A DNA stretch of 64,000 nt from Brachionus koreanus (lineage: Eukaryota > Rotifera > Eurotatoria > Ploima > Brachionidae): the NCBI GenBank assembly GCA_016987375.1, contig PJRA01000549.1, forward strand, positions 558,807-622,806, written 5' to 3'. Within the stretch, counting starts at the first letter, position 1, and each line of letters begins with the position of its first letter. The notes under the pieces are model-generated. The model did no database searches, was not told the DNA's origin, and saw nothing but the letters and a program-made list of their open reading frames with translations. Position numbers and translations under genes: made by a program. Positions 49,301-60,312 of the stretch are shown one piece after another.

Positions 49301-50966
49301 CTGGTGTTAGCAGTTGTTTTGCTATGGCAAGACGGCTTTCGTAGTCTTTTCCTTTAAGGCGAACAATGTTACCATTTCCATATTCAACTAGACTTGCACC
49401 TGGATACACATCCGGTCCATTCAAAACCAGCTGTTTCATTTCCCAAAAGTTGGTTGCATTCACTGGTTGAGGATATGTCAATTTTTTGGCAAATACTTCT
49501 GGTATGCCTATTTCATCAACACCAATGTAAACATCAGGAGAAATTACCGATCTTCCAGCATAGTTGACTCTTTTTCCCATCATATGCTTTCTGAATAGAC
49601 CCTCTTTTTTTTCCAGCAATTGTTTAAGACCAGCTGGCGTGTCCGTATTTATTTTGTCCAAATCTGAGTCATACAAATTGTTGACTAATTGTTGCAGTTG
49701 TAGCCAAGCTATCTGCAAACGTTCTTGACTACTAGCTAATTTTTTGCTTATCGATCCAAATGTTTCCGGATCGTGTATTAATTTATCACTTTCAATATTT
49801 TCCTTGCTCATTATTTCCATTAACAGTTCTTTAATTAAAATATTTTGCTGTAAACATTTTGATAACATTATAGTCTGGGCATTTTCGAAACGTTGCTCTT
49901 TAAACTGAGATATCGGTCGGTATTTAGACGGTGGAACTAAAAGTGAATCAAAAAAAAATATGTCACTTTGGTCAATTATTTTTTCATGTCTGCCCAGCAT
50001 ATAGCCGATTATTTCACTTTCGTTTTCAAATAATTTTTTCAAATGCTTCCTAGTCTCTATCGGAGTCAAATAGGCTTGACCACTTAAATTTTCTATTTTT
50101 TCTTCATTATCTAAACTCTGTCCGTTGAGATGTTTTTTTGGAGTTGATACCTCTGCGCCGTCTAGATCAATATCCAATTTTTCTATTTCGTCAACTAGCT
50201 CATCTTCTTTAGAATCATTGACAAGCTTGGTTGTATTTTTGGTCTTTTTTAGAATTCTGGCCGAAACTCCTTTGGAAAAAAAAACTTTACTATTATGCTC
50301 AGCTCTGAGTTGACGCAACGGAAGACTACAATTCGGACACGTCTGACCAACTACTTTCATTTTAATGTCCGCAAACTCTTTTAAAATAGCCATTCTAGCT
50401 TTGCATACATTTTTGTTTGGTTGAGTAGTTTGATTATGGGGATCATTTTTTTCAATGAAACATAGCAAATCCTCAAAATCATTACGGAAAGATATGTTAT
50501 CGATCAATCGCGGATCATTGTCTCCCACTATTTTCCAATATAAGTTGTCGACTAGATAGAGTTTTTCGGGTAAACCGAGACTCAGCACTTTCATTCTGGT
50601 AACAAAATATGTTCTTTCTAGGCTTGTTGTAAGAAATTTGTGGCATGAAAAACATGCATTGCGTAGAAGCTTAACCATTTCCTTGAAAAAAACTGGATTA
50701 TAGACTGGCAAAGCAAGATCTATATGACCAAAATGGCCAGGGCATTGGAAATAGTCCAGGTTGCATGTGAGACAAATGTCGTTTTTATCCAAAGGACCAA
50801 GTGCTAAGTCATACAGACCGTTCTGTATAGGATTAAGTAATTTGTCTAATGCGTGTGGCTTGGTCAATTCTTTGACACTTAATTTGTGAATTTCATCCGA
50901 ATTGAAATACTCGAAATTAAGGCCTGATAGAGAACATTTCGCATTGTAATCTAGCAGAACATGCAT
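43309..50966 (-). CDS. POLR1A: RNA polymerase I largest subunit A190/RPA1 (4 exons)
   Basis: Exons 50966-47946, 46997-45078, 43652-43460 and 43409-43309 are in phase and give 1744 aa, near the family length. The N-terminus has the clamp zinc motif [17 protein letters not shown], a second CxxC pair, then the rudder/active-centre region with the metal-binding loop [17 protein letters not shown], the bridge-helix region [19 protein letters not shown] and the trigger-loop region [26 protein letters not shown]. An acidic low-complexity insertion (roughly 45450-45760) lies in the jaw, where Pol I carries its DNA-mimicking expander. The C-terminus ([31 protein letters not shown]) is Pol I-specific. 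It synthesises the large rRNA precursor in the nucleolus. It is divergent from the first Aurora gene across a 573-bp spacer. Confidence 0.96.
43653..45077 (-). other. RPA1 intron 3
   Basis: A 1.4-kb AT-rich intron. It contains the second AAGTC-rich repeat block (43900-43975), which shares its ACTCTGATTT...ATTAATTAAA tail with the SMG5 intron copy. No frame. Confidence 0.7.
43900..43975. repeat. AAGTC-rich interspersed repeat, copy 2
   Basis: Contains GTCCGGACTTGGACTTGGC, GAGACTTATGACTTTACAG and CAACTCTGATTTTTATTAAT, matching the end of the repeat at 12390-12545. Probably the same element family. Confidence 0.5.
46998..47945 (-). other. RPA1 intron 1
   Basis: A 948-bp AT-rich intron between MAGRE and [10 protein letters not shown] codons. 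Nothing recognised inside. Confidence 0.75.
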
Positions 50967-51539
50967 GATTTCTAAAAAAATTAAATAAAAAAATCAAATG
51001 AGAATTTATTACTTTTGACAAAAGATTTAAACAGTGTTTTGAATCATTAATATAGGTAAATGGAAGAAAAAAGATATATTAAAAAGTTTCTTAATTTTTT
51101 GATTCACATGTGTACTTTTTGTTTTTTGTTTGCATTCAAATGCATATATAGATTTGTTTTTTTATATTGAAAAATTTAAATTTTTAAATTAGTTGTTTTA
51201 AAACAAGCTTTACAATTTATTAATTTTTTGTGCTATTTTTTTGTCTATATACTTAAAATTAAGTTTTTGATTTTTATGATTGGTATGTTTTTTCTTTTTA
51301 AATAATATTTTTCTACTATAGAAAATATAACTAGCTTTTAATAAAGTACTTTAGATCTGCATACAAATAAAGATACACATTAAAAAAAAAATATTGCCAA
51401 ATTTAATTCAAAAACTTCATAAATCTTCAATTGAAAATAAAAAAGATTATTAGATGCTTGAATAATTTAATGATCAAATTTTTTCAAATTAATTTTTTAA
51501 ATATATTTTTTTTTTCAGAAATAAAAATTCACTGTTAAA
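50967..51539. promoter_or_regulatory. Divergent promoter region of RPA1 and Aurora copy 1
   Basis: 573 bp separate the two start codons, so both promoters must lie here. A strong acceptor-like tract (long T run ending TTTTTCAG at 51518) precedes the Aurora ATG by 22 bases, suggesting a 5' UTR intron or a spliced-leader site. The segmental duplication begins at about 51301, so the Aurora-proximal 240 bp are shared with copy 2 while the RPA1-proximal part is not. Confidence 0.5.
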
Positions 51540-53113
51540 ATGGTAGCAGAAGAATTACCGACTAATGAAAATTTAATCCCCAAAGAAGATTATGACGATG
51601 AAAAATTGTAATAATTTAAGCCATAATTTTAAATTTAATTTTTTTTTTATTTTTGTTTAGCGACAAACCTTGGACAACAAAAGACTTCGATTTTGGACGC
51701 CCTTTGGGAAAAGGAAAATTCGGAAGTGTTTACTTAGCACGAGAAAAACGCAGTATTCATAAAGCAACAGTTGCAATTAAAATTTTGTTCAAGTCTCAGC
51801 TACAAAAGGCTGGCGTTGAACATCAATTTAGAAGAGAATTAGAAATTCAATCTCATCTCAAGTAAAATAGAGATTTAAATTTTGTAAAATTTTGATAAAA
51901 ATTTTCTAAAATTTAAGACATCCTAACATTTTACGCATGTTTGGATGGTTTCATGATGATAACAGAATTTACATAATACTTGAATTTGCTTGCTATGGTG
52001 AATTATACAAAAGACTGAAAAAAGTTGGTCGTTTTGACGAACGTACTGCAGCAACTTATATGTACCAGATAGCTGATGCACTCATTTACTTGCACAGCAA
52101 GCAAGTTATTCATCGTGATATAAAGCCAGAGAATTTACTTTTGGGAGCTTTTGGCGAAATCAAAATAGCTGATTTTGGTTGGTCTGTCCACGCACCATCT
52201 CTAAGACGTCAAACTTTATGTGGCACACTTGATTATTTGCCACCAGAAATGGTTGAAAACAAAAGACACAATGAAAAAGTAGATCATTGGTGCATTGGTG
52301 TATTGTGCTATGAACTGTTAGTTGGCCGTCCTCCATTTGAATCACAAACCAATTCGGATACTTACAAAAAAATAGTATCTTGCTATATTAAATTTCCTGA
52401 ATATGTGTCACCTGGTGCAAGGGATTTAATCTATAGAGTAGGTTTTTTGCGTATTATTTAAAAAAAAAAATTAAAATTATCTGTTTTAAAAGCTTTTGCA
52501 AAAAACTCCATCAGATCGTTTGTCTTTAAAAGATGTTCGTAAACATTATTGGATTGAGCAACACGCTGAAAAAAATGATGAATACATTAGATATTGGAAA
52601 GAAATAAATTAATTTTTTTGAATTTAAAAAAAAAGCAATTTTTTTATCAAATTTATTCTTTGTAATTTTTATGAATGTTTTTTTTTAAACAATAAATTCA
52701 AAATTGAATTTTTTTACAAATGACTAGAAATTTTCTTAATAAAACAATTAGTTTTTTCTAAAAAATTTTTTTTTTAATTAATAGATAATCAACCTTTTAT
52801 TCACAGATTTAAAATTCAAATATATTTTTTATTACAGGTTATATTAACTGGGAATTTTAAAAAATAAAGAAAATTTAGATTCAACACATATTTTATTTAA
52901 AAGAAAATTAAAATTTTTTGTTAACTAAGATAGATTTTACTATTAGCCGGATTTTTGTTTTTTCATTGAGTCGATTTGAACGTCTTCTATTTGTTCCAGA
53001 TTTTGTACGTAAAATCCTTTCTTTTTGAACATTTGCCGCCAGATCTTGTAATTTTACTTTACATTCTTTTATATTGTATTTTTTTTTCAAAGATTCAATA
53101 AAATTAATTTTTT
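51301..53113. repeat. Segmental duplication, unit 1 (Aurora plus small gene)
   Basis: This 1.8-kb segment is repeated in direct orientation at about 58706-61320 (offset 7405 up to the insertion). Differences are few: single bases and homopolymer-length changes, and one synonymous base in exon 1 of Aurora (ATC versus ATT). It spans about 240 bp of Aurora upstream sequence, all Aurora exons and introns, and most of the convergent small gene at 52908-53120. Confidence 0.95.
51540..52612 (+). CDS. Aurora kinase, copy 1 (4 exons)
   Basis: Exons 51540-51607, 51661-51861, 51918-52437 and 52493-52612 give 302 aa. The N-terminal extension is only about 32 residues and lacks obvious degradation boxes, more like Aurora B/C than A. 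The kinase domain has the Gly loop [14 protein letters not shown], catalytic Lys in [19 protein letters not shown], and the Aurora signature [10 protein letters not shown] with the activation loop [16 protein letters not shown] (activating Thr in RRQT). The C-lobe ends [17 protein letters not shown]. Aurora kinases act at centrosomes or, as the chromosomal passenger kinase, at centromeres and the midzone. An acceptor-like TTTTTCAG lies 22 bases before the ATG. The encoded protein is identical to that of copy 2. Confidence 0.95.
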
Positions 53114-53120
53114 TCCCCAT
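52908..53120 (-). CDS. Small basic protein convergent with Aurora, copy 1
   Basis: A 70-aa frame starting at the ATG at 53120 (MGKKINFIESLKKKYNIKEC). It is very basic, with a predicted helical first half (LKKKYNIKECKVKLQDLAAN) and a basic centre containing TNRRRSNRLNEK; RRRS resembles an Aurora-type phosphorylation site, which may be chance. It has no recognised family. Support for coding: it is the only sizeable frame here, it is non-low-complexity, and the homologous stretch in the second duplication unit is interrupted by a transposon. Its stop lies about 295 bp from the Aurora stop in convergent orientation. Confidence 0.5.
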   Translation of the reverse strand: MGKKINFIESLKKKYNIKECKVKLQDLAANVQKERILRTKSGTNRRRSNRLNEKTKIRLIVKSILVNKKF

Positions 53121-53810
53121 TTTGTATTTTTTGTTTTTCAATCTATTAATTATATAAATAAAATTGAGTTGATTTATATTTTCAAAGCCAAATTATAATA
53201 TTCAAATAGAAAATTATCAAGAAATGCTTTGAATTGTTATATTTTTTGTCTTTAAAAATCTCATATCAAAAGCGTTGTAAAATTGTCCGGTATCTAATTG
53301 TCGATAAAAGCATAACGTTTTTATTATTTATTTATTTGTTTTCTCTACTGAAATGTAATGCTCCTTCAGATTAAAAAAAAAAATATTTTTAAATTAAAAA
53401 AAATAGTAAATATGATTTAAAAAGAAAAAAATAGATAAATTAAATAGAGAGTAAGAGGATACATATGTTTAAATATGATGGTTCAGGAAAAAAGGAGGAA
53501 ATAGTAAGGTAGCAAGTACACAGTAGAGTAGGATATTTGATATATTGTGATTCGAAACCTTCCTTCTTGCCTTTTTTCATTTTGCTCATCAATGTTTGAG
53601 AAAGTTGTTTATCATAAACGGAAACATGAATACGGCTTAAGTAGTCTCTTTTTTGATTTGGATTGGATCTATCTCCCATGATCAATGGTAAATAAAGCCA
53701 GTTGAAAGAAATATTAATTGTATTATTTGTAATTGATCGCTTTACGTTCTTTCTTTTTTGATAGAGTTAAATTTAGTCATGGCTGTTAAATAATCTTTCA
53801 ATCTTTCTTT
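53121..53810. other. Spacer with a hypothetical short frame
   Basis: Contains a minus-strand frame at 53440-53679 (MGDRSNPNQKRDYLSRIHVS..., 79 aa) of unknown type, whose first half looks coding and whose second half is hydrophobic and low quality; it may be an exon fragment. Otherwise AT-rich. Confidence 0.3.
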
Positions 53811-53995
53811 GAATACTTAAGGAAAGATTAAAAGATATTTGATAGAGAGAATACTTCTTTTATTAAACAGTTATCAAAAGAACACTGAATGCTAAATCGT
53901 ATTCAGTACAATTTATATGAGTCAGATCTTGATAACTGTTTAATAAAAGAAGTATTCTCTCTATCAAATATCTTGTAGTCTTTCCTTAAGTATTC
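53811..53995. repeat. 67-bp inverted repeat (foldback) in a retroelement
   Basis: Arms 53811-53877 and 53929-53995 are reverse complements with two mismatches (GAATACTTAAGGAAAG ... CTTTCCTTAAGTATTC). The 51-bp loop itself contains ACTGAAT/ATTCAGT. The right arm belongs to the retroelement frame read on the minus strand; the left arm is an inverted copy of the same piece. Confidence 0.85.
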
Positions 53996-54660
53996 AAAAA
54001 CGTTTTTACTTAATTGTTTATTAAAAATTTGGTTGACAAAGAATATTTTATGCTTATAATAAATTTGTCTAATTGACTCCAATTTTACTGCTTTGTTCAA
54101 AGGTTTTGTTTTTGTAAATTTACTGAGTCCAATAAATCGTTTTATTAAAATATGCTGTCGTATATCAAATTCCTTTAAACTCTTTTCATTATCTAAATGA
54201 TATCTAAAGATTGATTGAGAGAACTGTTTATAAAAGAAAGCTTTAGTTTCTGGGTTCATTAATTTTGGTTTGCATCCAACACTATTTAGAGAGAAAACTC
54301 TTTTTAACTTTTTTCATCTTATTTTCCACGAAATCCTTTATTGATTTTTGATTTCCAATAGGTAGGCCAGAAACCGACAAATTTATTTCGCCAATCTTTG
54401 CACCAATTTTTAAATCAGTACATACAGATAACATTTGATCAATGAAAAATTAAATAAGTATGGAGATAATATTCCTCCTTGTTTGACTCCTTCTGTTATT
54501 GGGAAAGGATTACTTTTTTCTTCACCAACTTTGATGATCACCTTAGAAATTTCATAATATCTGTATAATATTCTCCACAAATAATTATTCATTTTTTCAA
54601 TTAGTTTGTAGAAAAGCCCAGCACGCCATAATACACTGTAAGCGATTGAGGTACAATTTT
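53811..54660 (-). mobile_element. Non-LTR retrotransposon fragment with RT motif
   Basis: On the minus strand, 54650-54400 encodes LWRAGLFYKLIEKMNNYLWR and the reverse-transcriptase motif VKQGGILSPYLFNF; a frameshift leads to FIDQML-like text. The catalytic xADD region is deleted, and 54259-53903 encodes the post-RT region (PETKAFFYKQFSQSIFRYHL, RQHILIKRFIGLSKFTK, YYKHKIFFVNQIFNK). It is dead. It ends at the foldback at 53811-53995. Confidence 0.8.
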
Positions 54661-56100
54661 TTGTATATTAAGTTAAAATACGAGTGTTACACACATAAAT
54701 ATACTAATAAGGAAAAAAGCATATATGTTGTAAATTTTTTCTTACTAAAATGTACTTTTTTCTTAGACATTTATATTGATTCTGAAAGTATAGGTGACTT
54801 GTTTCCGATTTAATGACAAGAAAAGAAAAATTTAAAATTGTTGTATCAAAATACCCATTGTTTTTATATGTTTAAAAAAATTCTGGATTGTCAGAAAAAT
54901 ATTATCTAAATGTTACAATAAATGAATATCAAAAACAATCAATTTTTAGACTTTCTATACTGTTTATAAGTACATTATAGTAGCACAAAATTTTTTGTCT
55001 AAAATGTACAGAATTCGATATATAATGTTAAATTTTTTTTTTCAAAAAAGTAAAAATTTTAAAATCAATAAAAATATACTATTTTTTGAAGCTAATTGAA
55101 CACTTAATTTTTTCAAAAAAATTTTTTTCTTTCTACAATTCATTCATTTAACTGTCCATTTTTCTAATTTCAATTTGTCCATGGGACTTAAACTTTAATT
55201 AAATAAATAAATAAATATTTTTCAGAAAGTAACAAACAAAATTTATCACTTTGTCCTTTTAATTGAACTCTTGCTAAGATCGATGTTGTGATCGTATGAC
55301 TCCATTAATGTGTTGCAAGTTTAATATACCATTTTAAAGAGAATTTTTTCTAATTAAAATGAGCCATTGATGTTTTTTTCCGTCTAGTTTTAAATAAGAT
55401 ATGGCTTAAAAACACCAAAAAATGACCATTCTTCCAAAAATTAATAAATTTCGGTCTCTTATATTTTTTTTAAATTACTTTTGATCTTTAAAAGGTATTA
55501 TTCTCAATTTTGTACACATATATATTTAAATTTGAACTTTTAAATAAACATATTAATGAAATGAAATCTTTATTTAAGTCTTGGTTTTAACCTTTTTTAA
55601 GTCTTAATGCTAAATTTTCTTAAGTTAATAATTTCAGATAAAAAAGACCCGTTTTTATTTCCTTTATTAATTCTTCTCATTTGAGAATTTGTTTTGTCTC
55701 ATATTTTATGTATTCTTGATGTATTATAAGTATTTATCTAGGAATTTAAAAAAATTGCCTATTGTTTTTAAAAGTTATGTTTGTACAAAAACTATATTGA
55801 CTACTCGTTAGTTTTTAATTTTAAATATTCCTTTAAGGTTTAGTTCTCAAAATTTTTTAGTGTAATTGCTCGAATTTAATTTAATTTAATGATCTTAGCT
55901 AAATTTCATTCTGTTACTAACAACAACTTTTAAAAATTTAAATATACACTTCTAATAAGTATCGGGCCGTTCTGTGGCCATTGTAAATATGGAATGTAAA
56001 TAGCTAAATTTTAATGCTTTAAATAAATTAGTTGTAAATATGATGTTTAAATAATGTTGTAAATAGTCTTATATTTAATGCTTTAAAAATTTTAAATAGA
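54661..56100. other. AT-rich region between retroelement fragments
   Basis: No frames, ends or structured repeats recognised in 1.4 kb. Confidence 0.45.
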
Positions 56101-56760
56101 GTGTGAAGTTAGGGAGCTTGTTGAGCTGACAAATGATTGTTTATTTTTGTGATTGCGACACCACATCTTCCCCCGGCTTTTGCTCTTTTGCCATTGTCCT
56201 TAATGATCTTTTCGAGCATTGTTTGTTGTTAGTTTGGGATTTCATAGGCTATATTAATATGGAGTGGGTTGATGCTGTTGTTGTAATGCTGAGGTTTGGA
56301 TTTTTTGAGCTAGAACATTTGTAGTGGTTTAAGAAACTTATGTTTCTTGTAACCCTATGTCTATCTTGTTGGGTGGTTACTGTGTGTTAAAAAAGGAGGT
56401 TGATGACTCTTGTCGTGTTTTCAAAGTTTGTTTCCCTGATATTGTCGTCTAATGTCCATTTGCTGTGGTTGACATAGTAGTATGATTTACTGGAAATGGT
56501 CCGTAGAAGTCGCCAATGACTTCGAGCCAGGGTCCATCAGGCATCCTGGATGGCATTAGTGGTGCGATTTTTACTGTATTTTCATTTGCTTGGCAAACTA
56601 TACATTGCAGGATGGATTTTCGAGCAAGAAACCAGATTTTTGATATGACAGCATTAAGTAATTTCTTAGAAATCAGAGTTAATTTAAACTTATGCCTGGA
56701 TTCGAATGATTTAAATGAGCAGTTCTCGAAATCGACTAAATGTAGCCCAAAATGGTTCAA
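56101..56760 (-). mobile_element. Ty3/gypsy-type integrase fragment
   Basis: The minus-strand frame at 56760-56449 contains part of an integrase zinc region and core: SKIWFLARKSILQCIVCQAN, LMPSRMPDGPWLEVIGDFYG and PFPVN, which match gypsy-type integrases (CxxC of the HHCC finger, then the first core aspartate in GDFYGPF). The rest of the core is missing. The adjoining 56101-56440 is GC-richer and may belong to the same element. No LTR pair was seen. Confidence 0.7.
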
Positions 56761-56779
56761 TAGTGATATTAAGAATTTA

Positions 56780-57690
56780 ACAAGACGGAAATATAGACCG
56801 CATCTAATGATGAGGTTGGATTGGATTTATCATTTTCATTAATGATCTACCTGAAGAAGTTAGCAGCGTAATTAAGCTTTTTGCAGGTGATACTAAGTTT
56901 TTAGCCACCAAAAAGAACAGGATGTCCAAATAGACATAGACAAACATCACATGGGCAAACAAGTTTTCAATCATGATAAAAGCAAATTTATGTTTTTTAA
57001 GAAAAAAGCTTTCCCGGAAATATACTTTAAAATGGAAAACTTACAAGTGGAACAAACAGTTATTGAGCGTGACCAAGGAATCTACTTCAAGAATGACCTT
57101 AAATAGTATAATTAAGCATCTCATTTAGCCAACAAAATAACACTATTCTTAGTCAACTTAAACAAGTATACAAGTGCTGGTCTATTAACAATTTTAGACA
57201 GCTGTATGTAACCTTTGTAAGGTCCAGCCTTGATTATGCTGCTTCAGCTTGGAATCTTTATCTGAAAAAAATATAAAAACGTCCGACTAAGTTAGTCCCT
57301 TAGATTAGGCACTTAAACTACGAACAAAGATTAGCAATGCTCGGGTTAATTTCTTTAAAAATGAGATGAGAAAGAGGATGCATCATAAAATTTTTAAATG
57401 TATTAATCGGCTTAACTTAGAAACATGGAAAAATCATTTATCTAAATGCAATTTTCTAATAACGAACGGTCCCGCGAGCAATATTCGAGGACACAAACAA
57501 AGGTTTATTAAACAACAAAAAAAGACAAAGAAGCGAGAAAATTTATTCACTAACAGAATAATCAAGAAATGGAATGAGTTACCTAGCGAAATGATAAATG
57601 CTAAGTCATTAAATTGCTTTAAAAGTAAGTTGGATAGGCACATGAGGCGCATGTATCTTTTTTTTCTAACCAAGAAGTGATAATCCTTAA
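56780..57690 (+). mobile_element. CR1/Jockey-type retrotransposon 3' fragment
   Basis: Plus-strand fragments in shifting frames: IIFINDLPEEVSSVIKLFAG followed by DTK (the catalytic ADD reads AGD), a broken thumb region, then an intact end at 57366-57680 (MHHKIFKCINRLN, ENLFTNRIIKKWNELPSEMI, AKSLNCFKSKLDRHM). Several stops make it dead. The last part resembles the RFFSNRVVxxWNxLP block common at the end of such ORF2 proteins. Confidence 0.8.
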
Positions 57691-58705
57691 ATTCGAAATA
57701 TTACTAATGAATTCAGATATATCTATAAAAAATAGAGATTAGAGAAAAAGAGGAGAAATAATTTTGTAATGAATTTGAAATTTGTGAACATATTTTTTTC
57801 TTCATATTATATTCGATGAATAAAACTTGTCTCAGTTTTTTTTAAAAATAAAAATTATTCAAAAAAAATCAAAAAAAAAACTAGCTTTGAATAAAAATTC
57901 ATTGTTTAAAATTTGGTTTATCATTAAATAATTTTAATTCTAAAATTTAAATTATCACAATTGTCATTATATAATATTAATGCAGATATGATCACCTGCA
58001 AAAATTGATAACCTGCAAATTTTTACAACATTGTCTATACTGTAAATTTTTTTCGTGAGACACTTTTGGAATAATTTTTGAAAAGAAAAAAAATGCAAAG
58101 AGTAAACGTTTTTAAATTTATTTGAAAAGGAAATTCAATTTATCAGATATTTCTAAAAAATGTCTTTTTATATTTCATTATAAAAATAAAATCTAAAAAT
58201 GAAAAACATGAAAAAAATAATTAATTTTTTGGAAAAAAAAGAACTGTATTTTGTCTAAAGGATTTTAAAAGATAACATACAAGAAAATGAAATACAATAC
58301 TTCATATGGCATAAAGTCAATAAATGTAGAATGACTATGAAATATTCTTTTTTAAGATTCTGAATAGTTTTCTTGAATTAGCATTCTTTCATCTTACATC
58401 ATAAAATATAGCCAGCATGTTCTAGACAATATTTTTTTGATTATTTATTGCCATTTGGCATTGTCTATTATCTTTACTTTGAAACATATCAGTTATTTTA
58501 AATACAAATTAAATCTGGTGGCAATCCAATTTTTTAGATAATTTATCTTTGGTATTCACAAAGAAATTTTATAATTTTAGGGAAGTAACTACATCGGATA
58601 GGTGTGATTCCCATTTTTTGACACAACAGAAAGGAGTAAGTAACTATTTATATATTTTAATTTCATTTTTATACTGAATTTTGTGGAAATCTGGTTTAAA
58701 AAATA
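57691..58705. other. AT-rich spacer before duplication unit 2
   Basis: No feature recognised. It adjoins the left edge of the second Aurora unit at about 58706. Confidence 0.5.
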
Positions 58706-58944
58706 ATTAATATTTTTCTACTATAGAAAATATAACTAGCTCTTAATAAAGTACTTTAGATCTGCATACAAATAAAGATACACATTAAAAAAAAAAATAT
58801 TGCCAAATTTAATTCAAAAACTTCACAAATCTTCAATTGAAAACAAAAAAGATTATTAGATGCTTGAATAATTTAATGATCAAATTTTTTCAAATTAATT
58901 TTTTAAATATATTTTTTTTTCAGAAATAAAAATTCACTGTTAAA

Positions 58945-60017
58945 ATGGTAGCAGAAGAATTACCGACTAATGAAAATTTAATTCCCAAAGAAGATTATGA
59001 CGATGAAAAATTGTAATAATTTAAGCCATAATTTTAAATTTAATTTTTTTTTTATTTTTGTTTAGCGACAAACCTTGGACAACAAAAGACTTCGATTTTG
59101 GACGCCCTTTGGGAAAAGGAAAATTCGGAAGTGTTTACTTAGCACGAGAAAAACGCAGTATTCATAAAGCAACAGTTGCAATTAAAATTTTGTTCAAGTC
59201 TCAGCTACAAAAGGCTGGCGTTGAACATCAATTTAGAAGAGAATTAGAAATTCAATCTCATCTCAAGTAAAATAGAGATTTAAATTTTGTAAAATTTTGA
59301 TAAAAATTTTCTAAAATTTAAGACATCCTAACATTTTACGCATGTTTGGATGGTTTCATGATGATAACAGAATTTACATAATACTTGAATTTGCTTGCTA
59401 TGGTGAATTATACAAAAGACTGAAAAAAGTTGGTCGTTTTGACGAACGTACTGCAGCAACTTATATGTACCAGATAGCTGATGCACTCATTTACTTGCAC
59501 AGCAAGCAAGTTATTCATCGTGATATAAAGCCAGAGAATTTACTTTTGGGAGCTTTTGGCGAAATCAAAATAGCTGATTTTGGTTGGTCTGTCCACGCAC
59601 CATCTCTAAGACGTCAAACTTTATGTGGCACACTTGATTATTTGCCACCAGAAATGGTTGAAAACAAAAGACACAATGAAAAAGTAGATCATTGGTGCAT
59701 TGGTGTATTGTGCTATGAACTGTTAGTTGGCCGTCCTCCATTTGAATCACAAACCAATTCGGATACTTACAAAAAAATAGTATCTTGCTATATTAAATTT
59801 CCTGAATATGTGTCACCTGGTGCAAGGGATTTAATCTATAGAGTAGGTTTTTTGCGTATTATTTAAAAAAAAAAATTAAAATTATCTGTTTTAAAAGCTT
59901 TTGCAAAAAACTCCATCAGATCGTTTGTCTTTAAAAGATGTTCGTAAACATTATTGGATTGAGCAACACGCTGAAAAAAATGATGAATACATTAGATATT
60001 GGAAAGAAATAAATTAA
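58945..60017 (+). CDS. Aurora kinase, copy 2 (4 exons)
   Basis: Exons 58945-59012, 59066-59266, 59323-59842 and 59898-60017, each exactly 7405 bp from the corresponding exon of copy 1. The 302-aa product is identical; the one coding difference noticed is synonymous. All kinase motifs, introns and the TTTTTCAG tract before the ATG are retained, so it should be functional if its promoter is. Only about 240 bp of upstream sequence came with the duplication; beyond that it lies next to spacer and retroelement DNA rather than RPA1. Confidence 0.93.
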
Positions 60018-60312
60018 TTTTTTTGAATTTAAAAAAAGAGCAATTTTTTTATCAAATTTATTCTTTGTAATTTTTATGAATGTTTTTTTTTAAACAATAA
60101 ATTCAAAATTGAATTTTTTTACAAATGACTAGAAATTTTCTTAATAAACAATTAGTTTTTTCTAAAAAATTTTTTTTTTTAATTAATAGATAATCAACCT
60201 TTTATTCACAGATTTAAAATTCAAATATATTTTTTATTACAGGTTATATTAACTGGGAATTTTAAAAAATAAAGAAAATTTAGATTCAACACATATTTTA
60301 TTTAAAAGAAAA

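Noticed and set aside
52160..52345. Minus-strand frame inside Aurora exon 3 (also in copy 2)
   Set aside because: It is the antisense of the kinase catalytic region; its presence in both copies follows from the duplication.
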